The notes under the pieces: model-generated
The model's database searches: none
What the model saw: the letters and a program-made list of their open reading frames with translations, nothing else
Told to the model about the DNA's origin: nothing
Translations under genes and position numbers: made by a program
NCBI RefSeq assembly: GCF_001294575.1
Contig: NZ_CP012676.1
Coordinates: 2,418,001-2,482,000 of the forward strand
Source: Pseudomonas versuta
GTDB taxonomy: Bacteria > Pseudomonadota > Gammaproteobacteria > Pseudomonadales > Pseudomonadaceae
Length of the DNA: 64,000 bases
Reading direction: 5' to 3'
Part shown: one piece after another, positions 37,600-46,393 of the stretch
Layout of the letters: each line of letters opens with the position of its first letter
Numbering within the stretch: position 1 is the stretch's first letter

Positions 37600-40101
37600 A
37601 TGCCGTCTCCCCTCGCTTCTACCGCGACTGTTTTCTCCCCTCTGAGTCGCACGGCATTGTTAATGCCTGCCTTGTTGCTGTTTATTTCCGGCGCTGCGGC
37701 GCTGATCTACCAGGTGCTGTGGATCAAGCAACTGTCGCTGGTGATCGGCGTCGAGGTGTATGCCATCACCACCGGCATCAGCGCTTTTTTCGCCGGTCTG
37801 GCCCTGGGCGGCCTGCTGTTCGGCCGCTTCGCCGATCGCCTGGGTAAACCCCTGTTGCTGTATGCCGGGCTAGAAATCGGCGTGGCCGTGCTCGGCATCG
37901 GCGCTACCCTGGGTCTGAGTCTGGCCGCAGCCCCCTTCGCCTGGCTTGAACAACAGGTCGGCCTGCTGGCCTGGCTGCTGCCTTTGCTGTTGGTGGGCCT
38001 GCCGGCGCTATTGATGGGCGGCACCCTGCCGGTGCTGGTACGGGCGCTGGCGGCCGATCCGCAACACCTCGGCCAGGCTGGCGGACGGCTGTATGCCGCC
38101 AACACGGCCGGGGCGATTGTCGGCACCCTGCTCACCGCCTTTGTATTGATCGCCACCCTCGGCGTTCGCGGCAGCGCCTTTGCCGCGGCCTTGCTGAACC
38201 TGTTGGCTGCGGTTGGCGCATTGATCGTGCAGCGCCGTTATTCGACGCCCCTGGCAACGTCTAAAGCCGTCGAACCGGCACCGGCGCGCCTGGCCATGGT
38301 GCTGTATGCCATTGCCGGCGGCGTGGCGCTGGGCTACGAAGTGGTCTGGTCGCAATCCATCGTGCAATTCATGAGTACTCGCACCTATGCCTTTGCCGTG
38401 GTGCTGGCCACCTATCTGGCCGGGCTGTTTATCGGCAGCAGCCTGATGGCCCGCCGGGTTGATCGCCTGCGCGATCCCTGGGGCGTGTTCGGCTTGCTGA
38501 TCGCCGGTGCCGGACTGGTTGCACTGCTGGAGATCGCCCTGCTCGGGCGCTGGCTGATCCTGCTGCAGACCCAGGCCGAAAACCTGGCCCTGGCCATGGG
38601 CGGCAGTGTACTGCTGGGCATGAGCGCACGTTTCGCGGTGGCCGCGCTGAGCATCGTGTTTATCCCTACCCTGCTGCTGGGCGCCGCCTTTCCGGTAGCA
38701 CTGCGCCTGTGTGTCGGCCCGCAGCGGGTGGGGCGGGATGTCGGCGCGGTGGTGGCCTTCAATACTCTGGGCGGGATTGTCGGGGTGGCCCTGTGCGGCT
38801 TCGTACTGATCCCGCTGCTGGGCCTGGTACGGACCCTGGGCCTGCTGGCAATCATCGCCGCAGCGGTGGGTTTTATCGCCATACGCCAGGGCCAGCGGGT
38901 CAGCAAGGGCCATCACCAGGCGGTGATTGCCGTGGGGCTGGCGGCGCTGGCCGTGGCTTGCCTGACCCCGGTGGACCGCCTCGCCAACCTGCTCCCCGGG
39001 GCACGTAAGGGCGAACTGGCGTTCTATGAAGAAGGCCGTGGCGGCACCGTGGCCGTGGTCACCCAAGGCAAAGGCGAACGCCGCTTTCACCGTTTGTACA
39101 TTCAGGGCGTGTCGAATACCGGCGATGCAATGCCGTCGCTGCGCTATATGCGGATTCAGGCCCTGCTGCCGCTGCTGATCCATACCGGCGAACCGCGTTC
39201 AGCATTGGTGATCGGCTTTGGCACCGGGATCACTGCCGGCGCCCTGCTCAGTTATCCATCCCTGCAACAGCGGGTTGTCGCCGAGCTGCTGCCGGCAGTG
39301 GTCAATGCATCATCGTTGTTCAAGGGCAACTTCAATGCGGCGCACGATCCCGGCATCCAGGTGCGCTTGCGCGATGGGCGTCAGGAACTGCTGCGCAGCG
39401 AGCAGCGCTACGACCTGATCACCCTCGAGCCGCCACCGCCCTCGGCAGCCGGCGTGGTCAACCTGTACTCCCGGGACTTCTACCAGCTGGCTGCGCAACG
39501 CCTGCAAGCCAACGGGCTGGTCGCCCAGTGGCTCCCGTTGCCGACGCAAAACATCGACGACTCGCGCTCACTGGTACGCAGCTTTCTCGATGTATTCCCC
39601 TATGCCACGTTGTGGACCAGCGAGTTCCACGAAATGCTCCTGGTAGGCTCGATGCAACCCATTGAACTGGACGCTGCGCGCATCAATGCCCGCTTCGAGC
39701 AGCCCGGAGTACACAACGCCCTGCAGGACGTGGGCGTGGCATCCGGCGCTGCATTGCTCGCCACCTATGTAACCGACCGCGCAGGGCTGGAGCGCTTTGC
39801 CGGTGATGCGCCAGCGGTAACTGACGATCAGCCGCGCATCGAGTACGCCCCGTGGGTGCGGGCCAAGGAGATCAGCCGCGTGCTCCCGGCGCTACTGGAC
39901 CTGCACACGGCCCCCGTACTGCTCAACGCCGAACCGGCTTTTATCAACCGAATGAACGTACACCGTCAACGCCTCATGCAGTTTTACCGCTCCAGCCTGC
40001 ACGCCTATGATGGCGACCGCGAAGCATGGGCCCGCGACATCCGCGAAGTGATCAATGGCGATGGCGCCAACCCCTATTACCGCTGGTTTGTCGGCCAATA
40101 A
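37600..40101 (+). CDS. fused MFS-like / spermidine-synthase-like membrane protein
   Basis: An 833-residue protein. About residues 15-460 contain many helices, opening with LFISGAAALIYQVLWIKQLSLVIGVEVYAITTG, the usual N-terminus of fused MFS/spermidine synthases. A Rossmann methyltransferase-like domain follows, with VIGFGTGITAG near residue 536. Where true spermidine synthases have a catalytic Asp (YDxIxxDxxDP), this protein has YDLITLEPPPP near residue 610. That makes polyamine synthesis doubtful. It lies between the sulfatase and the octaheme cytochrome; the transported or modified compound is unknown. Confidence 0.85.
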   Translation: MPSPLASTATVFSPLSRTALLMPALLLFISGAAALIYQVLWIKQLSLVIGVEVYAITTGISAFFAGLALGGLLFGRFADRLGKPLLLYAGLEIGVAVLGIGATLGLSLAAAPFAWLEQQVGLLAWLLPLLLVGLPALLMGGTLPVLVRALAADPQHLGQAGGRLYAANTAGAIVGTLLTAFVLIATLGVRGSAFAAALLNLLAAVGALIVQRRYSTPLATSKAVEPAPARLAMVLYAIAGGVALGYEVVWSQSIVQFMSTRTYAFAVVLATYLAGLFIGSSLMARRVDRLRDPWGVFGLLIAGAGLVALLEIALLGRWLILLQTQAENLALAMGGSVLLGMSARFAVAALSIVFIPTLLLGAAFPVALRLCVGPQRVGRDVGAVVAFNTLGGIVGVALCGFVLIPLLGLVRTLGLLAIIAAAVGFIAIRQGQRVSKGHHQAVIAVGLAALAVACLTPVDRLANLLPGARKGELAFYEEGRGGTVAVVTQGKGERRFHRLYIQGVSNTGDAMPSLRYMRIQALLPLLIHTGEPRSALVIGFGTGITAGALLSYPSLQQRVVAELLPAVVNASSLFKGNFNAAHDPGIQVRLRDGRQELLRSEQRYDLITLEPPPPSAAGVVNLYSRDFYQLAAQRLQANGLVAQWLPLPTQNIDDSRSLVRSFLDVFPYATLWTSEFHEMLLVGSMQPIELDAARINARFEQPGVHNALQDVGVASGAALLATYVTDRAGLERFAGDAPAVTDDQPRIEYAPWVRAKEISRVLPALLDLHTAPVLLNAEPAFINRMNVHRQRLMQFYRSSLHAYDGDREAWARDIREVINGDGANPYYRWFVGQ

Positions 40102-40116
40102 ACATCGGAAGTTGTA

Positions 40117-42462
40117 ATGCCCAACACTAAAAATAAAGCTGCCCCGACCCAACCTGATTCACACCCTGGCCTGATGAGCCGTTACCTGTTTCCTGCGATC
40201 GCCGCACTGTTGCTGGTGGTGATCGCCGGGCTGTGGTTTTTTCTCAGCCGCCCGCAACCTCTCACGCCAGTGGTGTTTGAGCCCAAAGCCGTAGCGGCTG
40301 CACCGGTGGCCAGACCGCCGGCGCCGGCACAGATGGTTGACGAGCAACAGTGCCAAGGCTGCCACGGCGCCCAGGTCAAGGACTGGCAAGGCTCCCATCA
40401 CCAGTTGGCGATGCAGGCCGCAGGCCCGCAGACCGTGCTGGCCGACTTCAACAATGTCAGTTTTAAAAGCGAAGGTGAAAGCAGCCGGTTCTTTCGTCAG
40501 GGTGACGGATTCTGGGTCAATACCCCGGGCATGGATGGCAAGCCCGCCGATTTCAAAGTCGCCTACACCTTCGGCATTGCGCCGCTGCAGCAGTATTTGA
40601 TCGAGGTCGGTGACGGCAAGCTGCAAGCCCTGGGCGTGGCGTGGGATACCGAGAAAAACCGCTGGTTCCACCTGTATCCGGGCCAGGGGGTGAACTTCAA
40701 GAACCCGCTGCACTGGAGCAAGCCCAGCCAAAACGCCAACTTTATGTGCGTCGAATGCCATACCACCGGCTACAAGCGCAACTTCGATGCCGCCAGCAAC
40801 AGCTTCAACAGCCAGTGGAACAGCCTCGGCGTCGGGTGTCAGGCCTGCCACGGACCCGCTTCAAACCACCTGCTGTCGGTGGCCCAAAAAGGCGATTTCG
40901 CCCATGACGGCTTCGACGTCGATCTCAAGGACAAGGACGCCACCGTCGAAATCGAAACCTGCGCCCGCTGCCATGCCCGGCGCGCCCCGCTGGGCGATGG
41001 TTTCACCGTCGGCAAACGCTTGATGGACGATTACCTGCCCAGCGTCCTGACCCGCGAACTGTATGCCCTGGACGGAAAAATCAAGGACGAAGTGTTCGAA
41101 CACGGCTCATTCCTGCAAAGCAAAATGTTCGATAAGGGTGTGCGCTGCAGCAACTGCCACAACCCTCACAGCACCGAACTGAAAGCACCGGGCAATGGCG
41201 TGTGCCTGCAATGCCACAACACCGCAGGCAAAGCTGCTATCCCCGGCATCGACGGCAAAGGTCTGCAAGCGAAGAACTACGACTCCCCCGAGCACCATCG
41301 CCACACGGAAGGCCAGCCGGGCTCACAGTGTGTGGATTGCCACATGCCCGGCAAGTTCTATATGGGCAATGATTTTCGGCATGACCACAGCTTCAGCATT
41401 CCCGATCCGGTGCGAGCGAAAATCCTCGGCACGCCGGATGCCTGCCTGAGCTGCCACCAGGGCAAGGCGGGCGACAAAGTGAGCGAGCAATTCAAACTCT
41501 GGACCGCCCATGACATGCCCCGGGCCGCCCGTTACGACGAAAGCTTGTGGTTGATTCGCGGCGGCCACCCGGGTGCCGCGCAAGCGCTATACGAGCAACT
41601 GCGGCGCAGCAACCTGCCAGCTATTCAGCGCGCAACCTTGCTTGGCGAACTGGCCAGCTACCCAAGCGAGCCCGCATTGAAACTGGCCAGCAAAGACCTG
41701 AATGATAGCGCGCCACAGGTGCGCGAGAGCGCAGTGCGGGCAGTCAGCGCCTTCCTGCCGCCGGCTGAACGCATCCCGTTGCTGAGCCCGTTATTGAATG
41801 ACAAAGTACGCGCCGTGCGCATCATCGCTGCACGCAACCTGCTCGGCGCGGCGCGCAATGGCTTGGGTACGGCGCAAGAGGCCTGGGAAAACGCCATCGC
41901 AGAATACGAAACGGTGCAACTGAGCCTGGCCGAACGGGCCGAAGCCAACCTCAACCTGGCCATGCTGTATCAGGCCAGCGGACGCACCGATGAGGTTGAA
42001 CCCAAACTGCGGGCAGCCCTGCTGCGCGATCCGGACTTCTTCCCGGCACTGGTTACTTTGACCCAATGGCTGGAAGCCGGCGGGCGCAGCGCCGAGGCTG
42101 CAGCGCTGCTGGACACGGCGCTCAAGGAGCATCCGCAAGTGGCCTTGCTGCAGCACACCCGGGGCTTGGCGCTGATCCGCGCGGGCGAGCCGAAACCGGC
42201 CATGGCAGCCTTGCAAAAGGCCGTAAGCCTGGAGCCAGAGAACGCCCAGTACCGCTACGTATTGGCGGTGGCGCTGCACCAGAGTGGTCAGGTCGAAAAA
42301 GCCTGCGCCCAGCTCGAAGAACTGCTCAAACGCCAGCCTTCATTCCGTGATGCACGCTTGTCGTTGATCCAGTTCTACCTCGATAACGGCCAGGAACCCA
42401 AGGCCCAGGCCGTGCTGCAGGCGTGGAAGAAAATCAACCCGCAGGATGTGGCTCTGAAGTAG
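40117..42462 (+). CDS. octaheme cytochrome c with TPR/HEAT-like C-terminus
   Basis: A 781-residue protein with an N-terminal helix (about residues 22-43) and eight CxxCH haem sites beginning at C79, C211, C241, C282, C344, C363, C405 and C443. The second half has a HEAT-like stretch (ALKLASKDLNDSAPQVRESA) and TPR units from about residue 600 on (ANLNLAMLYQASGRTDEVEPKLRAAL). It is likely a periplasm-facing, membrane-anchored electron carrier or oxidoreductase, related to cytochrome c554-type multihaem proteins. It begins 15 bases after the MFS/spermidine-synthase gene and ends the operon. Its redox partner is not in the window. Confidence 0.88.
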   Translation: MPNTKNKAAPTQPDSHPGLMSRYLFPAIAALLLVVIAGLWFFLSRPQPLTPVVFEPKAVAAAPVARPPAPAQMVDEQQCQGCHGAQVKDWQGSHHQLAMQAAGPQTVLADFNNVSFKSEGESSRFFRQGDGFWVNTPGMDGKPADFKVAYTFGIAPLQQYLIEVGDGKLQALGVAWDTEKNRWFHLYPGQGVNFKNPLHWSKPSQNANFMCVECHTTGYKRNFDAASNSFNSQWNSLGVGCQACHGPASNHLLSVAQKGDFAHDGFDVDLKDKDATVEIETCARCHARRAPLGDGFTVGKRLMDDYLPSVLTRELYALDGKIKDEVFEHGSFLQSKMFDKGVRCSNCHNPHSTELKAPGNGVCLQCHNTAGKAAIPGIDGKGLQAKNYDSPEHHRHTEGQPGSQCVDCHMPGKFYMGNDFRHDHSFSIPDPVRAKILGTPDACLSCHQGKAGDKVSEQFKLWTAHDMPRAARYDESLWLIRGGHPGAAQALYEQLRRSNLPAIQRATLLGELASYPSEPALKLASKDLNDSAPQVRESAVRAVSAFLPPAERIPLLSPLLNDKVRAVRIIAARNLLGAARNGLGTAQEAWENAIAEYETVQLSLAERAEANLNLAMLYQASGRTDEVEPKLRAALLRDPDFFPALVTLTQWLEAGGRSAEAAALLDTALKEHPQVALLQHTRGLALIRAGEPKPAMAALQKAVSLEPENAQYRYVLAVALHQSGQVEKACAQLEELLKRQPSFRDARLSLIQFYLDNGQEPKAQAVLQAWKKINPQDVALK

Positions 42463-42594
42463 TCGCTGTCGAGGCACGAGGCGGCGATCGGGCAACGCCC
42501 GTAAAACAAGCACCCTCATTGCATCTGACACACCCGGCTGCCTGACTTTACGACTGCTGCGCAGTCGATCGCAGCCTCGTGCCTCGTCAGCGAC
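42462..42594. repeat. 133-bp REP-like inverted element overlapping the cytochrome stop codon
   Basis: 29-bp arms at 42462-42490 and 42566-42594 pair with two mismatches (GTCGCTGTCGAGGCACGAGG...). The last base of the cytochrome TAG stop is the first base of the element. It lies between converging genes and probably serves as a transcription boundary. Confidence 0.85.
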
Positions 42595-42606
42595 TACAGC
42601 GTTTGA

Positions 42607-43305
42607 TCACAGCGCCATTCGCTCCAGGCTGTTGCTCAGGTGCAGCAGCATGGCTGCGCGGGCAGCATCGGGGTCCTGGCGGCGGATGGCGCGCAAGATC
42701 GCTTCATGCTCAAGCACGGCCATTTGCCCCAGCTGCATTAAATCGGCATCCCCGCGTTCGTCGGCGTTGATCCGGGTTCGCGGTATGGCCGTTCGGCCAA
42801 GCTGGCAGATGATGTCGGTGAAATAGGTATTGCCCGTGGCCTGGGCAATCAGCTTGTGAAAGCGCAGGTCGTGCTCGACGCTGCCATCGTTGTTGGCCAG
42901 TGCGTTCTGATAGTCATCCAGCGCCTGACGCATCTGCAGCAATTGTTCTTCAGTGCGGCGCCCGGCAGCCAGGGCGGCGGCCTGTGTCTCAAGGCCCATG
43001 CGCAATTCCAGAATGCCGCGCACGCTGGCAGCGGTGGCACTTGAAAGGTGAATGCCCTGACGCTCGTCGCGCTCAAGGACAAAGGTGCCTATCCCGTGCC
43101 GGGTTTCAACAAACCCGGATGCCTGCAATCTGGAAATCGCTTCGCGCACCACCGTACGGCTCACCCCCTGCTCGCGCACGATGACCGACTCGGAGGGCAA
43201 CTTCTCCCCCGGCGCCAATTGACCCAACAAAATCTGCCGGGTCAGCTCGGCCACGATGTCGTGGGCCAGCCCCGGGGTGCGCTTGCGTATCGGCTGATCG
43301 TGCAT
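42607..43305 (-). CDS. GntR-family regulator, FadR/FCD type
   Basis: A 232-residue regulator from ATG 43305, which has AGGAAGGG upstream. Residues 10-75 are the winged helix (EKLPSESVIVREQGVSRTVV, then EAISRLQASG) and about 90-225 an FCD ligand domain (DDYQNALANNDGSVEHDLRFHKLIA with metal-binding His). It is divergent from a glucarate transporter, dehydratase and aldehyde dehydrogenase, so it most likely represses them and responds to a sugar diacid. An exact 13-bp repeat between the divergent genes is a candidate operator. It does not carry a clear gene name here. Confidence 0.9.
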   Translation of the reverse strand: MHDQPIRKRTPGLAHDIVAELTRQILLGQLAPGEKLPSESVIVREQGVSRTVVREAISRLQASGFVETRHGIGTFVLERDERQGIHLSSATAASVRGILELRMGLETQAAALAAGRRTEEQLLQMRQALDDYQNALANNDGSVEHDLRFHKLIAQATGNTYFTDIICQLGRTAIPRTRINADERGDADLMQLGQMAVLEHEAILRAIRRQDPDAARAAMLLHLSNSLERMAL

Positions 43306-43364
43306 GGGTAATCCCTTCCTCTGAGGCGACGTAATACTAGCACCTGCTTCAATCGGGAGACGCC

Positions 43365-43377
43365 TCAACTCGTATGA
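43365..43377 (+). promoter_or_regulatory. candidate operator, copy 1 of 13-bp direct repeat
   Basis: TCAACTCGTATGA, about 60 bases upstream of the GntR-family gene's start. It is identical to the copy at 43549-43561. Confidence 0.5.
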
Positions 43378-43548
43378 CAACCCCATTAAAACCCCTCCAG
43401 TTCTTAAAAAGAACAACCCTGTTTTCCATGCACAAGGGCAATCCCCTTAATAAATCCGGGGCTAACTCCCTGTAATTACACTTAAAAGCATTACAGAAAG
43501 AGCATTTATAACTTATTGGTTAGTTTTCGGGCATTGCGGGGCGAAAAA

Positions 43549-43561
43549 TCAACTCGTATGA
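43549..43561 (+). promoter_or_regulatory. candidate operator, copy 2 of 13-bp direct repeat
   Basis: TCAACTCGTATGA, about 70 bases upstream of the glucarate transporter start codon (GTG 43632). The position is consistent with repression of the catabolic genes. Confidence 0.5.
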
Positions 43562-43631
43562 TGTCCGTCAACCGGAAGCGTGATCACCGGCTCGAACCAC
43601 CCGCATAAAAATAATCAGTGGGGTCAGATTT

Positions 43632-44972
43632 GTGAACACTTCCAGCAACGTGTCTGCTGCGCCCGCCAACGATCCTGTCCTGGCGCGCGCGATACAAAAA
43701 GTGAAGAGGCATGTGTTGCCGCTCTTCGTCATCATGTTCATCGTCAACTACATAGACCGCGTCAACATAGGCTTCGTCCGCTCACATATGGAGCACGACC
43801 TGGGCATTGGCGCTGCCGCCTATGGCTTCGGTGCCGGACTGTTTTTCATTGGCTATGCCTTGTTTGAAGTGCCATCCAACATGCTGCTGCAAAAAGTCGG
43901 CGCCCGCATCTGGCTGACCCGCATCATGTTTACCTGGGGCATCACCGCCACCCTGATGGCCTTTATCCAGAACGAAACCCACTTCTATATCCTGCGCTTT
44001 TTGCTGGGCGTCGCCGAAGCCGGCTTCTTCCCCGGCGTTATCTACTATTTCACCCGCTGGTTGCCTGGCGCCGAGCGCGGCAAAGCGATTGCAATTTTCC
44101 TCAGCGGATCGGCACTGGCCTCCCTGATTTCCGGCCCGCTCAGCGGACTGCTCCTGCAAATTACCGGCATGGGCCTGCATGGCTGGCAATGGATGTACAT
44201 CATTGAAGGCATGGCCTCGGTGCTGCTGTGCTTCTTTGTGTGGTTCTGGCTGGATTCCAAACCCCATGACGCCAAATGGCTCAGCCGCCAGGAACAAGAT
44301 GCCCTGGTCAACGAAATTGACCGCGAACAACGCGAGCGCGATGCCGTCAACACCGTCAAGCCAACCCTGGGCAAACTGCTCAAGGACCGCCAGATCATGT
44401 TGTTCTGCGCCATCTACTTCTGCATCCAGCTGACCATTTACGCGGCCACGTTCTGGCTGCCGAGCATCATTAAAAAAATGGGCGACCTGAGCGACATTCA
44501 AGTGGGCTTCTTCAACTCCATTCCGTGGCTGATCTCGATCATTGCCATGTATGCCTTCGCCGCTCTGGCCAGCCGCTTCAAGCACCAGCAGGCCTGGATT
44601 GCCGCAGCCTTGCTGATTGCCGCGCTGGGCATGTTCCTGTCGACCACCGGCGGTCCGATCTTCGCGTTCATTGCCATCTGCTTTGCGGCCATCGGTTTCA
44701 AATCGGCGTCGTCGCTGTTCTGGCCCATCCCCCAGGGTTATCTGGATGCGCGCATCGCAGCCGCCGTGATCGCACTGATCAACTCCATCGGCAACCTCGG
44801 CGGCTTCGTTGCGCCCACCACCTTCGGCTTTCTGGAACAAACCACAGGTTCGATTCAGGGCGGGCTCTATGGCCTGGCCGGCACTTCGATCATTGCGGCC
44901 ATCATCGTGTTCTTTGCCAAGACCAAACCCAAGCCCACGGCTGTGATTCCTGCAGCTCTGCAACCCGCGTAG
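43632..44972 (+). CDS. gudP: MFS anion:cation symporter, probable D-glucarate/galactarate permease
   Basis: A 446-residue, 12-helix carrier starting at GTG 43632. The opening [30 protein letters not shown] and the segment [29 protein letters not shown] are typical of the ACS family that includes GudP and GarP. It is followed by glucarate dehydratase, which supports glucarate or galactarate as substrate, although ACS carriers of other acids look alike. It is 28 bases from gudD. Confidence 0.85.
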   Translation: MNTSSNVSAAPANDPVLARAIQKVKRHVLPLFVIMFIVNYIDRVNIGFVRSHMEHDLGIGAAAYGFGAGLFFIGYALFEVPSNMLLQKVGARIWLTRIMFTWGITATLMAFIQNETHFYILRFLLGVAEAGFFPGVIYYFTRWLPGAERGKAIAIFLSGSALASLISGPLSGLLLQITGMGLHGWQWMYIIEGMASVLLCFFVWFWLDSKPHDAKWLSRQEQDALVNEIDREQRERDAVNTVKPTLGKLLKDRQIMLFCAIYFCIQLTIYAATFWLPSIIKKMGDLSDIQVGFFNSIPWLISIIAMYAFAALASRFKHQQAWIAAALLIAALGMFLSTTGGPIFAFIAICFAAIGFKSASSLFWPIPQGYLDARIAAAVIALINSIGNLGGFVAPTTFGFLEQTTGSIQGGLYGLAGTSIIAAIIVFFAKTKPKPTAVIPAALQPA

Positions 44973-45000
44973 GCCCCTGACTCTTTTTAAGGAACACGAC

Positions 45001-46350
45001 ATGAACAGCGAACACCAGCACCACGCGGCAAAAGCTCCGGTGGTTACCAGCCTGCAAGTGATTCCGGTGGCCGGGCATGACAGCATGCTGCTCAACCTCA
45101 GCGGCGCCCACGGCCCTTTCTTCACCCGCAACATCGTGATTCTCAAGGACAGCAGCGGCAATATCGGGGTCGGCGAAGTGCCGGGCGGAGAACGCATCCG
45201 CGAAACCCTGGAAGATGCGCGCAGCCTGGTGGTGGGCCAACCCATCGGCAACTACCAGAGCATTCTCAACGCCATGCGCAGCACTTTTGCCGCCCGCGAC
45301 TCGGCTGGCCGGGGCCTGCAAACCTTTGATCTGCGCATCACCATCCATGCGGTAACGGCAATGGAAGCGGCGCTGCTCGACCTGCTGGGTCAGTTTCTTG
45401 AAGTCCCGGTCGCAGCCCTGCTCGGCGAAGGCCAGCAGCGCGACGCGGTCAAGATGCTCGGCTACTTGTTTTACATTGGTGACCGCCAGCAGACCGACCT
45501 GGCCTATCGCAGCGAAGCAGACGCCGATGACTGGTTGCGCCTGCGCCATGAACCGGCAATGACCCCCCAGGCCATCGTCCGTCTGGCAGAAGCGGCACAG
45601 GCCAAATACGGCTTTAACGATTTCAAGCTCAAGGGCGGGGTATTGCGCGGCGCTGAAGAAATCGAAGCCGTCACCGCCCTGGCCGAACGCTTCCCCAATG
45701 CACGGATCACCCTTGATCCCAATGGCGCCTGGTCACTCAAAGAAGCCATCGGCCTGTGCCGCGATCAACACCATGTACTGGCCTATGCCGAAGACCCGTG
45801 CGGTGCCGAAAACGGCTACTCCGGACGCGAGGTGATGGCCGAGTTCAGACGCGCCACCGGCCTGCCTACGGCCACCAACATGATCGCAACCGACTGGCGC
45901 GAAATGGGCCATGCGATCCAGTCCCAGGCCGTCGATATCCCGCTGGCCGACCCGCATTTCTGGACCATGCAGGGTTCGGTGCGGGTCGCCCAGATGTGCC
46001 ACGAGTGGGGCCTGACCTGGGGCTCGCACTCCAACAACCACTTTGATATTTCCCTGGCCATGTTCACCCAGGTGGCGGCCGCCGCACCGGGCGAAATCAC
46101 TGCCATCGATACCCACTGGATCTGGCAGGACGGTCAGCGCCTGACCCGCGAACCGCTGAAAATTGTCGACGGCCACATCAAGGTCCCGGCCAGACCCGGC
46201 CTGGGGGTGGACATCGACATGGACGCCGTGGCCAAAGCCCATGAACTGTATAAAGGCATGGGCCTGGGTGCACGGGACGACAGCGTCGCCATGCAGTACA
46301 TTGTTCCGGGCTGGAAATACGACAACAAAAAACCCTGTCTTGTGCGCTGA
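45001..46350 (+). CDS. gudD: glucarate dehydratase
   Basis: A 449-residue enolase-superfamily enzyme that converts D-glucarate to 5-keto-4-deoxyglucarate. Recognisable segments are [11 protein letters not shown] (the KxK-like lysine region), [10 protein letters not shown] with its metal ligand, [29 protein letters not shown], and [19 protein letters not shown] with catalytic His. The length matches GudD. AAGGAAC lies upstream of ATG 45001. It is in one operon with the permease and the dehydrogenase. Confidence 0.95.
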   Translation: MNSEHQHHAAKAPVVTSLQVIPVAGHDSMLLNLSGAHGPFFTRNIVILKDSSGNIGVGEVPGGERIRETLEDARSLVVGQPIGNYQSILNAMRSTFAARDSAGRGLQTFDLRITIHAVTAMEAALLDLLGQFLEVPVAALLGEGQQRDAVKMLGYLFYIGDRQQTDLAYRSEADADDWLRLRHEPAMTPQAIVRLAEAAQAKYGFNDFKLKGGVLRGAEEIEAVTALAERFPNARITLDPNGAWSLKEAIGLCRDQHHVLAYAEDPCGAENGYSGREVMAEFRRATGLPTATNMIATDWREMGHAIQSQAVDIPLADPHFWTMQGSVRVAQMCHEWGLTWGSHSNNHFDISLAMFTQVAAAAPGEITAIDTHWIWQDGQRLTREPLKIVDGHIKVPARPGLGVDIDMDAVAKAHELYKGMGLGARDDSVAMQYIVPGWKYDNKKPCLVR

Positions 46351-46393
46351 GTTCCATAGCGCGTCTAAAGCCTATCTAGCGAGGATTGAACCG

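Larger units (their letters stand above)
43306..43631. other. 326-bp divergent control region of the glucarate genes
   Basis: No gene is seen. TCAACTCGTATGA occurs at 43365-43377 and again, identical and in the same orientation, at 43549-43561. A palindrome GTTCTT-AAA-AAGAAC sits at 43400-43414. The middle is relatively AT-rich. Confidence 0.6.
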
